NCBI GenBank assembly: GCA_037721555.1
Contig: JBBJOI010000006.1
Span: forward strand, 62,001-126,000
From: Gaiellasilicea sp037721555
GTDB lineage: Bacteria > Actinomycetota > Thermoleophilia > Gaiellales > Gaiellaceae
Length of the DNA: 64,000 bases
Direction of reading: 5' to 3'
Under the pieces are notes generated by a model. It did not search any database. It was not told where the DNA came from and was given only the letters and a program-made list of their open reading frames with translations. Both the position numbers and the translations under genes were made by a program. Below, one piece after another: positions 1 through 8,246 of this stretch. Position 1 is the first letter of the stretch, and each line of letters starts with the position of its first letter.

Positions 1-1164
1 GACGCCGGGCGCGTCGCGCAGCTGAACCGAGGAGAGAGCTACATCGAGGACGTACCGTCGGCCGTGCTGAAGCGGCTGGTCGATGAGCACGGCCTCCAGG
101 CGACGACCGACTACGACGACTTGCGTGACGCCGACGCGATCCTGATCGCGCTGCCGACCCCGCTCTCCAAGCAACGCGAGCCCGATCTCTCGATTGTCAA
201 CGGCGCCGTGGACGAGATCGCGCAGCGCCTGCGGGCGGGACACCTCGTGGTGCTCGAGAGCACGACGTACCCCGGAACGACGCGCGAGGAGGTGCTGCCC
301 CGCCTCGAGCGGACGGGCCTGCACGTCGGCCGGGACTTCTGGCTCGCATTCTCGCCCGAGCGGGTGGATCCAGGGCGCGAGGACTGGACGACGAAGAACG
401 TGCCGAAGGTCGTCGGCGGGATCACCGAGGCGTGCACGGAGCGGGCAGCCGCGCTGTACGAGGGCGTCGTCGACACGGTGCATCGGGTGAGCTCCCCCGA
501 GGCCGCGGAGCTGACGAAGCTGCTGGAGAACATCTTCCGCTCCGTCAACATCGCGCTCGTGAACGAGCTCGCGCAGCTCTGCGACCGACTCGGAATCGAC
601 GTCTGGGAGGTGGTCGGAGCCGCCGCCACGAAGCCGTTCGGCTTCATGAGCTTCAAGCCCGGACCGGGCCTCGGCGGTCACTGCATCCCGATCGACCCCT
701 TCTACCTCACGTGGAAGGCGCGCGAGTACGGCTTCTACACGGAGTTCATCGAACTGGCCGGCAAGGTCAACGAGAACATGCCGTACTACTGCCGCTCGCT
801 CATCTCGCAGGCCCTGAACCACGGCCGGGAGCGCTCGCTCAAGGGGTCGAAGGTGCTCGTTCTCGGAGTCGCGTACAAGCCCGAGATCAGCGACGTACGC
901 GAGTCCCCCGCCCTGAAGCTGATCGAGCTGCTTCAGGCCGCCGGTGCCGATGTCTCCTACCACGACCGGCACGTGCCGGAGCTCCTGGACCTCGATCTGG
1001 TCTCGGTCCCGCTCGAGACCGCAGCGTACGACTGCATCGCGATCGTCACCGACCACGCAGGCATCGACTACGAGGCGCTCGTCGACGATGGCGCGGTGAT
1101 CGTCGACTTCCGGAACGCCACCGGCGCCAAGGGTCGCGCCGCACCGAACGTCTGGAAGCTGTAG
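1..1164 (+). CDS. UDP-sugar dehydrogenase (UDP-ManNAcA/UDP-GlcNAcA dehydrogenase type), 5' partial
   Basis: NAD-dependent dehydrogenase that oxidises C6 of a UDP-hexose or UDP-N-acetylhexosamine to the uronic acid, a cytoplasmic step in surface polysaccharide synthesis. The reading frame is open from base 1, and the codons before the first internal GTG (base 64) already encode family sequence, so the N-terminal Rossmann motif lies outside the window. Visible are the catalytic Cys motif GPGLGGHCIPIDPFYL, the helical dimerisation segment before it, and the C-terminal UDP-binding domain with VLGVAYKPEISDVRESP. The GGHCIP form and the next two genes favour a WecC/WbpA-type N-acetylhexosamine enzyme over UDP-glucose dehydrogenase. 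The exact substrate is inferred. Confidence 0.88.
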   Translation, partial: DAGRVAQLNRGESYIEDVPSAVLKRLVDEHGLQATTDYDDLRDADAILIALPTPLSKQREPDLSIVNGAVDEIAQRLRAGHLVVLESTTYPGTTREEVLPRLERTGLHVGRDFWLAFSPERVDPGREDWTTKNVPKVVGGITEACTERAAALYEGVVDTVHRVSSPEAAELTKLLENIFRSVNIALVNELAQLCDRLGIDVWEVVGAAATKPFGFMSFKPGPGLGGHCIPIDPFYLTWKAREYGFYTEFIELAGKVNENMPYYCRSLISQALNHGRERSLKGSKVLVLGVAYKPEISDVRESPALKLIELLQAAGADVSYHDRHVPELLDLDLVSVPLETAAYDCIAIVTDHAGIDYEALVDDGAVIVDFRNATGAKGRAAPNVWKL

Positions 1165-1171
1165 CGCACCC

Positions 1172-2140
1172 GTGATCCGCATCGGCCAGATCGGGCTCGG
1201 CTACTGGGGCAAGAATCTCGTTCGCAACTTCGACGAGCTCGCTCAGCTCACCTGGCTCTGCGACGCCTCGGAGCAGCTGCGCCTGCAGTTTGCCGGCCGG
1301 CATCCGGCAGCGCGGGTCACAGAGAGCATCGAGGATCTGCTGGCCGACGACGAGCTTGAGGCGGTTGTGATCGCGACACCGGTGCCCACGCATTACGCTC
1401 TCGCGAAGCAGGCCCTCGAGGCCGGAAAGCACGTCTTCGTCGAGAAGCCACCGGCGATGAGGGGCGCGGAGATGGAGGAGTTGCTGAGGCTCGCGCAGGA
1501 GCGGGAACTCGTGCTGATGCCCGGTCATCTCCTGCTCTACCACCCCGGGGTGCTGAAGCTGAAGGAGCTCCTCGACGCAGGCGAGCTCGGCGACCTGCTC
1601 TGCGTCTACTCGAACCGCCAGAACCTGGGCATCATCCGGCGGGACGAGAACGCGCTCTGGTCGCTCGGCGTCCACGACCTCTCCGTGATCCTCCACCTCG
1701 TCCAGGAGGACCCCGAGTCTGTTGTCGCTAATGGCAACGCTTTTCTCAATCCGGGTGTGGAGGACGTCGTCTTCTGCTACCTGCGATTTCCGTCGGGGAA
1801 GATCGCGCACATGCACCTCTCCTGGCTCGACCCACACAAGATGCGCAAGCTGACCGTCGTGGGCCGCGAGAAGATGGCGGTGTTCGACGACATGGAGCTC
1901 GAACGCAAGGTGACCATCTACGAGAAGGCGCCGTGGGAACCCGCGGGCACGTACGGAGAGTGGCGCACCCGCACGGGCGACATCTTCAGCCCGAAGATCG
2001 CGAACGACGAGCCGCTGCGGCTCGAGTGCGAGCACTTCCTCCGTCTCGTGGAGACCGGGCCGGGCGACCACAGGGAGGCGCGGGATGGGCTACGGGTGGT
2101 TCGCACGCTCGACCGGCTCACCGGGAGCCTCCGTGGCTGA
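1172..2140 (+). CDS. Gfo/Idh/MocA family oxidoreductase (WlbA-like)
   Basis: NAD(P)-dependent sugar oxidoreductase of 322 residues starting at GTG. The N-terminal Rossmann motif is IGQIGLGYWGKNLVRNF, and the family EKP motif appears as VFVEKPPAMR near residue 90. The C-terminal alpha/beta domain holds the HDLS segment expected near the active site. It begins 7 bases after the UDP-sugar dehydrogenase and overlaps the acyltransferase that follows. This trio matches pathways in which a UDP-sugar uronate is oxidised at C3 before amination and N-acetylation (WlbA/WbpB type). No aminotransferase is visible, so the end product is unknown. Confidence 0.85.
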   Translation: MIRIGQIGLGYWGKNLVRNFDELAQLTWLCDASEQLRLQFAGRHPAARVTESIEDLLADDELEAVVIATPVPTHYALAKQALEAGKHVFVEKPPAMRGAEMEELLRLAQERELVLMPGHLLLYHPGVLKLKELLDAGELGDLLCVYSNRQNLGIIRRDENALWSLGVHDLSVILHLVQEDPESVVANGNAFLNPGVEDVVFCYLRFPSGKIAHMHLSWLDPHKMRKLTVVGREKMAVFDDMELERKVTIYEKAPWEPAGTYGEWRTRTGDIFSPKIANDEPLRLECEHFLRLVETGPGDHREARDGLRVVRTLDRLTGSLRG

Positions 2141-2795
2141 GGTGCATCCCGCTGAGGTGCATCCAACCGCGACCGTCTACCCAGGGACGATCCTCAGCGA
2201 CGGCGTCAAGGTGCTCGAAGGTGCCGTCGTCGGCAAGCAGCCGGCGCTTTCGCCGCGCTCGACCGCGAGCCGCGACCCGCTCCCACCTACCTCGATCGGC
2301 GAGAACACGATCGTGTCGGCTGGCGCGATCGTCTTCGCCGGCACGAGGGTCGGTGCTCGCGTCGTCCTCGGCGACCAGTCCTGTGTCCGCGAGCGGGTTG
2401 AGATCGGCGACGACGTGGTCGTCGGCCGCGGCTCCCTCGTCGAGAACGACACCACCGTGGGCGCCATGACGAAGATCCAGGCCGACGCCTACATCACCGC
2501 CTACTCGACCCTCGAGGAGCACGTCTTCATCGCACCCTGCGTCGTCACCACGAACGACAACTGGATGGGCCGAACCGAGCAGCGCTTCGGGAACGTCAAG
2601 GGGCCTACGATTCGACGCGGCGCTCGCATCGGCGGAGGCGCGGTGCTCTGCCCCGGGGTCGAGGTCGGCGCGGAGGCGTTCGTCGGAGCCGGTGCGGTCG
2701 TCACGAAGGACGTGCCCGCCCACGCGGTCGTCGTCGGGAATCCGGCGCGCCGCATCCGGGATGTGCCGGACGAGGAGCTGCTCGAGAACCAGTAG
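2133..2795 (+). CDS. Hexapeptide-repeat acyltransferase (WbbJ/WlbB-like N-acetyltransferase)
   Basis: Left-handed beta-helix acyltransferase of 220 residues, probably acetylating an amino sugar made by the two upstream genes. Imperfect hexapeptide repeats run through most of the protein (for example VGARVVLGDQSCVRERVEIGDD), followed by the AFVGAGAVVTKDVPAHAVVVGNPAR ending typical of the family (given in two parts: AFVGAGAVVTKDV and HAVVVGNPAR). The GTG at 2133 is preferred: it overlaps the stop of the oxidoreductase by 8 bases and starts the protein at VAEVHPAEVHP. An upstream in-frame start at 2085 would only add residues encoded inside the previous gene. Confidence 0.85.
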   Translation: MAEVHPAEVHPTATVYPGTILSDGVKVLEGAVVGKQPALSPRSTASRDPLPPTSIGENTIVSAGAIVFAGTRVGARVVLGDQSCVRERVEIGDDVVVGRGSLVENDTTVGAMTKIQADAYITAYSTLEEHVFIAPCVVTTNDNWMGRTEQRFGNVKGPTIRRGARIGGGAVLCPGVEVGAEAFVGAGAVVTKDVPAHAVVVGNPARRIRDVPDEELLENQ

Positions 2796-2805
2796 CGCAG
2801 CTGAG

Positions 2806-2829
2806 CTTGTAACGCTGCGATACAAGCCC
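2806..2829. repeat. Palindromic repeat, copy 1
   Basis: A 24-base unit built as CTTGTA - 9-base loop ACGCTGCGA - TACAAG - ccc. The 6-base arms are perfectly complementary. It lies between the acyltransferase stop and the unknown gene that starts near 2862. A second copy at 3198-3221 matches at 20 of 24 bases, and its arm change is matched on the other side (see findings). Confidence 0.6.
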
Positions 2830-2861
2830 TTCTGTCACAACTCGGCAGCAAAGTCGGCACG

Positions 2862-3254
2862 ATGCGAGCCGTCGGGGTCGGCAGGCTAGGGGACGTGCGC
2901 TTCGCGATCCCCTCGAACGACTATCTGCTGCAGCAGCTCGTCATTGCGCTCGACCAGGACGACGTCTCGCTCGCGGCGACGTGGCGAGCCGTCGGCGACG
3001 CGGCACAGAGGCTCGATCTACGCCGCCCGAGCTACGACTCCGTCCGTCGCTTGGCGAACGTCGAGCGACTACGGCGCCGGCGTCGGGGCGCCGTGCGCCG
3101 CGCTTCCCTCGACGCAGCGCTCGCGTTCGCGTCCCCGTACGTCGCCGAGCTTCCGATGGCGCTCGATCGGCTCGGCGACGCGATCGGTTCGGAGCGCCTT
3201 GTGCCGCTGCGACACAAACCCCCCTACGCTCGCGGAGGCGAGGCTAGGCCTTGA
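2862..3254 (+). CDS. Conserved-looking hypothetical protein, basic, possible DNA-binding
   Basis: Unrecognised 130-residue protein. Codon third positions are strongly G/C-rich like neighbouring genes, supporting real coding. The sequence from residue 12 (VRFAIPSNDYLLQQLVIALD) looks folded and helical. A segment around residues 45-65 (RPSYDSVRRLANVERLRRRR) resembles a helix-turn-helix recognition helix followed by a basic patch, which is only a resemblance. GTG at 2895 is an alternative start. The gene is bracketed by palindromic repeats, the second lying inside its last codons, and its 3' end overlaps the convergent subtilase gene by 11 bases. Function unknown. Confidence 0.6.
   Translation: MRAVGVGRLGDVRFAIPSNDYLLQQLVIALDQDDVSLAATWRAVGDAAQRLDLRRPSYDSVRRLANVERLRRRRRGAVRRASLDAALAFASPYVAELPMALDRLGDAIGSERLVPLRHKPPYARGGEARP
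3198..3221. repeat. Palindromic repeat, copy 2
   Basis: Built as CTTGTG - CCGCTGCGA - CACAAA - ccc. The inner 5-base arms TTGTG/CACAA pair perfectly. Relative to copy 1 at 2806-2829 the outer loop-proximal pair changes from A-T to G-C on both sides. This copy overlaps the 3' end of the hypothetical gene in the same orientation as copy 1. Confidence 0.6.
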
Positions 3255-4881
3255 CGATCACGAGCTTGTAGCGGCCCGACCCGCGCGAGCCGAGCTTCAC
3301 CTGCACGAAGTGCCAGCCCGTCCGCCTGGCGCGATAGGCGAGATTCTCCCGCGGCCCGGGGTGGGCCGACTGGCGTGCCAGCCGATCGAGCGCGCGGAGG
3401 TCGTCGACCCGCTTCGTGCCCGGCTTCCAGAGGATCAGGTTCGTATCGGTGCCGGCGGGACCGCGAACGCTCACGTAGACAGGCTGGCGGCGCCGGAGCT
3501 TGATCGCGTAGACATCGTTTTGGTCGTCCCAGAAATCGACCGTCGCCACGAGCCGCTTGGTCTGGCAGCAGAGACGCACGGCCTCCGCCCCGGCGTCGTC
3601 GTTCGGCTCGAACTTGTCCGGCGGCGGGATCTCGCCGCCGAGCGCCCGCAGCGCGGCCGTCACGTCCAGGCGTCCCCACCCGCTCAGCTCGTCGCGAAGC
3701 AGAGGGCAGTGACGGCAGCCTGACGCTGCGTTCACATCGACGGCGGTCCGGGTCAGCAGGGCGCTCACCTGCTCCGGCCGCAGGCTCGGCCGCTCTGCCA
3801 GGAGCACCGCGGCGGCCGCGCTGACCTGGGGGGCCGCGAACGAGGTGCCGATAGCGGTGCGGTACTCGTCGGGGCCGCAGGAGGAGTAACCCTGCTCCAC
3901 GCAGTCCTTGAAGGGCGCCGTCAGCGCCTTCGGCAAGGTCGAGAAGATGCCTTGGCCGGGGGCCGCGATGTCGTTGTAGATCTTGTCCCGGTTGGAGAAG
4001 GGGGGCGAAGAGCCGTCGCGCGCGAGAGCGCTGACGCCGAGGACGTGAGGGAGGGCGGCGGGGTAGCTCGCGTACGGCCACGGCTGACGCGGAGCGGCGT
4101 CGGAGTTGCCTACAGCGGCGACAACCACGGCGCCGCGCCTGTTCGCGTAGGTGATCGCTGCAGCCTCCAGATGCGAAAACGTGTCGCGGGAAGGATCGCC
4201 CGGATCGCGAACGCCGCCCAGGCTGATGTTGATCACTTGCGCACCCTGATTCACCGCCCATCGAATCGCCTGGGCCTCGGCGAGCACGTCGATCGAAAGA
4301 TCTGGCTGGACGACCTTGGCGACGAGGAGCACCGCCGAGGGCGCCATGCCGGCTATGCCCTCGGCGTTGCCGATCGTGGCGGCGATGAGACCGGCCACGA
4401 AGGTTCCGTGCCCTTGCCGATCGACGAACGGCGAGCCGCCCACAAAGCTCCTCCCGCCGACGATCCTGCCGGCGAACTCCGGATGCGTACGGTCGACGCC
4501 GGAGTCGATCACGGCCACGCGCACCGGAGGCAGGATCGGTGGAGCCGGCCAGAAATCGAACGCGCGGTTGACCGGCAGGTGCCACTGATTCTTTATCGCC
4601 AGCGGGTCCTCCGGCAGGAACGCCAGGCGCCGGCTGACGAGCCTCTCCACGTATGTCGCCCGCGGCAGGTCGTGCAGGCGCGGGGCAACCCGCCGCTCGA
4701 CGACGACGGCAGGGAGCGGCGCGAGGCTCTGCACCCGGCCCCCGAGGTCGCGCGCAAGGCGCGGAAGCTCCTCGACGCTCCCGGCTCCGATCGCGTAGCG
4801 CGCAGCCCCAGCCGGTCCCGGGCACGCAAGCGCGGCTGCGAGGCCTGCCAGGGCCAAGCGCCCGACGGCCGCCCGCCTCAT
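3244..4881 (-). CDS. Secreted S8 family serine peptidase (subtilase)
   Basis: Secreted subtilisin-like endopeptidase of 545 residues. A signal peptide spans about residues 1-26 (MRRAAVGRLALAGLAAALAC then PGPAGA). The catalytic triad is visible: Asp126 in VAVIDSGVDRTHPEF, His158 in GHGTFVAGLIAAT, and Ser347 in GTSFAAPQVSAA, with the oxyanion Asn259 in AAVGNSD. A propeptide-like region lies between the signal and the catalytic domain. A C-terminal beta domain of about 110 residues follows and resembles bacterial pre-peptidase C-terminal modules. It overlaps the upstream SpoIID-like gene by 4 bases, so the two are probably co-transcribed. Confidence 0.93.
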   Translation of the reverse strand: MRRAAVGRLALAGLAAALACPGPAGAARYAIGAGSVEELPRLARDLGGRVQSLAPLPAVVVERRVAPRLHDLPRATYVERLVSRRLAFLPEDPLAIKNQWHLPVNRAFDFWPAPPILPPVRVAVIDSGVDRTHPEFAGRIVGGRSFVGGSPFVDRQGHGTFVAGLIAATIGNAEGIAGMAPSAVLLVAKVVQPDLSIDVLAEAQAIRWAVNQGAQVINISLGGVRDPGDPSRDTFSHLEAAAITYANRRGAVVVAAVGNSDAAPRQPWPYASYPAALPHVLGVSALARDGSSPPFSNRDKIYNDIAAPGQGIFSTLPKALTAPFKDCVEQGYSSCGPDEYRTAIGTSFAAPQVSAAAAVLLAERPSLRPEQVSALLTRTAVDVNAASGCRHCPLLRDELSGWGRLDVTAALRALGGEIPPPDKFEPNDDAGAEAVRLCCQTKRLVATVDFWDDQNDVYAIKLRRRQPVYVSVRGPAGTDTNLILWKPGTKRVDDLRALDRLARQSAHPGPRENLAYRARRTGWHFVQVKLGSRGSGRYKLVIVKA

Positions 4882-6596
4882 CCCGCGATCCGCAGCGTCG
4901 CGCTGATGCCACCAGCGTACCCGGCGGCAGGAGCCACGACAGCGCGATACGAGCCCGGTGTCAGCTGGAGCTCCACCCGGAAGCTGCCGGCGTCGTCGAC
5001 GGCAGCTGAGCCGACTCTCAACCAGAGGTTGGCCTCGAGCCGTTGCACCTCCACGGCAGCTCCGGGCAAGGTCGGCGCGATGCCCCCGGAGATCGCGGCA
5101 GCCTCCCGCGTCACGCGCACGAGCGGCGCGACCGGGAACTTGAGCACCGGCCCCACGAGCCCGCCTGCGCCGAGCCGGAAGCTCGTCGGGTTACGCAGCT
5201 TCGTCCTGAACGTGAACGGCCCGCCGGCGACCCGCGACAGCACGGGCTTCCAGACGCCGGCGCTGCGTTGCGAGAGCACGAGGCCTCCGGCGCCCGTCAC
5301 CTCTCCTCGCACGAGAACGGGGCGGCCGAAGGCGGTCGCCGGGGCAGGACGTATGAGCGTGAGGGTGGCGAGGCTCGTGATCCAGCTCGAGCGGAGCTCG
5401 AGCCCGCGCCGAAAGGCCGTGCCGCTGACGTTGGTCTCGCCGAGGGCGGTGCGGACGACGGCAGTCCGAACGCGTCCCGACGGCTCGCGCACCAGGCGCA
5501 GCCCGAGCAGCGGGCTACGCAGGCCGAGACCCCTGCGCGTGAGACCCTCGCCGACAGCGATCGGTCCCCAGCGGTGGACGGGCGAGAGGGCGCTGAAGGG
5601 ATCGTCGACGGCAACGAGGTACGGGACGTCCTTTCCGCCGAAGACCTCGGCGGCAGCGGCCGTCCGACCCCCTGAGGTGGAGTGGAAGAGCGTGTCGGCG
5701 ATCCGGCCGTCGTGCAGCAGCACCCGACCCGCCGTCGCGTCGATCGCGGCGGTGGCGCGCACGTCCTCCGCCGCGACGCCGCCGTAGACCTGGCTGCGCA
5801 CGTCGGGGTAGAGATCGAAGCCCTTGCCGGCGAGGCGGTGCGCGAGCGCGTAGGAGCGAGCCGCAACCGCCTGCGCCCTCAGCGCCTCCGGGTGCCACGC
5901 GGCGGGCATCTCACTCGGCACGACCCCGGCGAGGTACTGCTCGAGGCCGACCGCGTTGACCGCAGTCAGCCGCCTGCCGCTAACCGAAACCTCGATCTGG
6001 CCGCGGTAGGGCGTTCCGAGCTCGAGTGGACGGGATCCCGGCAGCAGCACGATTGGGCCGGCGAGAGGCGTGCGCGTCCCGTTCAGCGTCACCTCGAGCA
6101 GCGGGCCCACCTCGAGCTTCCCGGCCTGCAACCCGTAGGTCTTCCCGAAGACGTCCCGGACGCGGAACGGCACCGGCGAGGAGACGGTGAGGGAGGGCTG
6201 AAGCTCCCGTAAGAGCACGCGCACACGCGCGACGGGCGCCGGGCCGAGCGCAGTCCCCGGGTAGAAGTGGGCGAGGATCTGCTCGTAGGTGCTGCCGTCG
6301 TTCGCGAAGCCGAGAGCCCCGTACTGGCTCATCCCGACTCCGTGACCCCAGCCACGACCGCTCACGAAGAGCGTGGTGGCACTCACGGTCGGCGGATCGG
6401 TGGCCGGTACCGGCGGCTGGACGCCGAGCTGCGAAGACCTTCCCCCGTCCGAAGACCCTCCCCCGTCCGAAGACCCTCCCCCGTCCGAAGACGCTGCCCC
6501 CGAAGACCCTGCCCCCGAAGACCCTGGCCCGGCCGACGCGGACCCGGTGAGGGCGAGCACGACACCGATGAGAGAGAAGACTGAGGTTCGCCGCAT
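4878..6596 (-). CDS. SpoIID/LytB domain secreted protein
   Basis: Secreted 572-residue protein with a signal peptide (residues 1-22) and a Ser/Gly/Asp tandem repeat (SSDGGG units, about residues 35-55). The SpoIID/LytB region follows: SGRGWGHGVGMSQYGALGFA, then the core GVVPSEMPAAWHPEALRAQAVAARSYAL (shown here as GVVPSEMP and ALRAQAVAARSYAL). SpoIID is a lytic transglycosylase acting on denuded peptidoglycan in spore formers. In non-sporulating actinobacteria the domain is usually assigned to cell wall remodelling. The C-terminal 200 residues look like beta-sandwich modules. The stop overlaps the subtilase start, suggesting a secreted operon. Confidence 0.9.
   Translation of the reverse strand: MRRTSVFSLIGVVLALTGSASAGPGSSGAGSSGAASSDGGGSSDGGGSSDGGRSSQLGVQPPVPATDPPTVSATTLFVSGRGWGHGVGMSQYGALGFANDGSTYEQILAHFYPGTALGPAPVARVRVLLRELQPSLTVSSPVPFRVRDVFGKTYGLQAGKLEVGPLLEVTLNGTRTPLAGPIVLLPGSRPLELGTPYRGQIEVSVSGRRLTAVNAVGLEQYLAGVVPSEMPAAWHPEALRAQAVAARSYALAHRLAGKGFDLYPDVRSQVYGGVAAEDVRATAAIDATAGRVLLHDGRIADTLFHSTSGGRTAAAAEVFGGKDVPYLVAVDDPFSALSPVHRWGPIAVGEGLTRRGLGLRSPLLGLRLVREPSGRVRTAVVRTALGETNVSGTAFRRGLELRSSWITSLATLTLIRPAPATAFGRPVLVRGEVTGAGGLVLSQRSAGVWKPVLSRVAGGPFTFRTKLRNPTSFRLGAGGLVGPVLKFPVAPLVRVTREAAAISGGIAPTLPGAAVEVQRLEANLWLRVGSAAVDDAGSFRVELQLTPGSYRAVVAPAAGYAGGISATLRIAG
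6436..6533. repeat. 18-base tandem repeat in the SpoIID-like gene
   Basis: Repeats of GAAGACCCTCCCCCGTCC (plus-strand view), three to four full units then degenerate 12-15 base units. They encode the SSDGGG linker between the signal peptide and the SpoIID domain. Such repeats usually vary in copy number between strains. Confidence 0.75.
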
Positions 6597-6725
6597 GGTT
6601 GCGCCCCCGCCAGCCGAGGCTAGCCGAAGCCGTCGCTCCAGATCCGACTCTTTACCGTAGCTTCACCTCGTCCGTTGCCGCCCTTGCGGCGTTTTCGGTC
6701 CGCCATCCCCGGGCAGTTCACGTCG

Positions 6726-8237
6726 GTGACGGATACGCACACACTCCCATCTCGATATCGGAACCCGGAACGCGTGGCCCGCGGCGGCATGGGCGAGGTG
6801 TACCGCGCCGAGGACAGCATCCTCGCGCGCACCGTCGCGATCAAGGTGCTCGCGGGACATTACGCCGACGACGAGGATCTCCGGCGCAGGTTCACCCGTG
6901 AGGCGCTGGCGGCGGCGCGGCTGTCCAACGCGCCCAACACCGTCACCATCTTCGACGTCGGCGAGCACGGGGAGCGGCCGTACATCGTGATGGAATATCT
7001 CGCGGGCGGCTCGCTCGCGGATCGCATTGCCGACGAGGGAGCGCAGCGCCCGGGCCGCGCGCTCGCCTGGCTGGCGCAGACCGCCGCGGCGTTGGACGCA
7101 GCTCACGCGCGGGGCATCATCCACCGCGACGTCAAGCCGGCGAACCTCCTCCTCGACGACGACGGCAGGGTTCACGTCGCCGACTTCGGCGTGGCAAGCG
7201 CGCTCGGACTCGACTCCCTGACGGCCGCGGGAACCGTCCTCGGCACCGCCGGCTACCTGGCGCCCGAGCAGGCTCGCGGCGAGCCGACCACCCCCGCCGT
7301 CGACCGCTACGCCCTCGGCGTTGTCGCCTACGAGCTGCTGACCGGGGCGCGGCCCTACGAGAGCGACTCGCCGACCGCCGAGGCGACCGCGCACGTCAAC
7401 GCTCCAGTCCCCTCAGCGCGAGCGGTGAACCCCGAACTCCCACCCGAGGTCGACGCCGTGCTCACGCAAGCGCTGGCGAAGGATCCTGCCTCGCGCTTTT
7501 CGAGTGCGGCCGAGCTCGTCGCGAGCCTCCGGGAGGCGCTCGACGCCGCAGCTGGGCAGACCTCTGTCTCCCGGGCTGCCATCGCGGCAGCGCCCCGGGT
7601 CGTGCGTCGCAACCGGCTCCCATTCGTGATCGCGGGCTTCGGCGCGCTCCTCGCTGCGGGAGTCGCCCTTGCGGCGGCCGTAACGAACGGAGACGGCGGC
7701 GGGGGCGGGGGCGGCGGCACGACGCAGGCGGCGCCGAAGACAGTCCCACTGGCGGTGCCGACGACCGTCCCGACGACCGTACCGACGACCGTACCGCTGA
7801 CGGTCCAGAAGACGGTGACGCAGCAAGGAACGACGCTCGTCAAGACCGTCACGAGCGTTGCACAGGCGCCGGCGCCGACTCCAACCCCGACAGCCCCGAC
7901 GACTCCGACAACTCCGACAGCCCCGACGACGACGGCAGCCGCGCCGCCCGCCACTCAGGTAGCGAGCGGAAATCCCGTGACGCTGAACGATCAGGGATTC
8001 AGGCTCATGCAGGCGGGCGACTACAGGAGCGCGCTCCCGCTGCTCGAGGGCTCGGTCGCCGGCCTTGCCGGCTCGGGCAGCATCAGCGAGGCCTACGCGA
8101 GCTACAACCTGGCCTTCACCCGGCGCGCGCTTGGCCGCTGCGACGGCGTGCTCAGCCTGCTCGCGCGCTCCCAGCAGGTGCAGGGGCGGCGAAGCGAGAT
8201 CGACCGCCTCCGGCGTGAGACCGAGCAGGTGTGTTAG
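6726..8237 (+). CDS. Transmembrane Ser/Thr protein kinase (PknB-like)
   Basis: Hanks-type kinase of about 503 residues. Motifs: Gly-rich loop ARGGMGEVYRA, VAIKVL lysine, catalytic loop HRDVKPANLLL, DFGVA, and activation segment GTVLGTAGYLAPEQ. A transmembrane helix (FVIAGFGALLAAGVALAAAV) follows at about residues 300-320. The outside portion is a Gly stretch, Thr/Pro-rich repeats (VPTTVPTTVP) and a short TPR-like C-terminus (GFRLMQAGDYRSALPLLEGS). There are no PASTA domains. GTG at 6726 is chosen because it starts just before the conserved kinase fold; GTG/ATG-type starts upstream (6675) would add an arginine-rich tail. It is divergent from the SpoIID gene, so wall-related signalling is plausible but inferred. 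Confidence 0.9.
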   Translation: MTDTHTLPSRYRNPERVARGGMGEVYRAEDSILARTVAIKVLAGHYADDEDLRRRFTREALAAARLSNAPNTVTIFDVGEHGERPYIVMEYLAGGSLADRIADEGAQRPGRALAWLAQTAAALDAAHARGIIHRDVKPANLLLDDDGRVHVADFGVASALGLDSLTAAGTVLGTAGYLAPEQARGEPTTPAVDRYALGVVAYELLTGARPYESDSPTAEATAHVNAPVPSARAVNPELPPEVDAVLTQALAKDPASRFSSAAELVASLREALDAAAGQTSVSRAAIAAAPRVVRRNRLPFVIAGFGALLAAGVALAAAVTNGDGGGGGGGGTTQAAPKTVPLAVPTTVPTTVPTTVPLTVQKTVTQQGTTLVKTVTSVAQAPAPTPTPTAPTTPTTPTAPTTTAAAPPATQVASGNPVTLNDQGFRLMQAGDYRSALPLLEGSVAGLAGSGSISEAYASYNLAFTRRALGRCDGVLSLLARSQQVQGRRSEIDRLRRETEQVC

Positions 8238-8246
8238 CGCACTAAC
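8233..8246. terminator. Small hairpin spanning two convergent stop codons
   Basis: GTTAG-CGCA-CTAAC: 5-base stem, 4-base loop. It contains the TAG stop of the kinase gene on the plus strand and the TAG stop of rfbB on the minus strand, which are only four bases apart. No T-tract follows, so a bidirectional terminator role is tentative. Confidence 0.4.

Noticed and set aside
3952..5787. A 611-codon plus-strand frame
   Set aside because: Antisense to the subtilase and SpoIID genes, with biased Arg/Pro composition and no recognisable domain.
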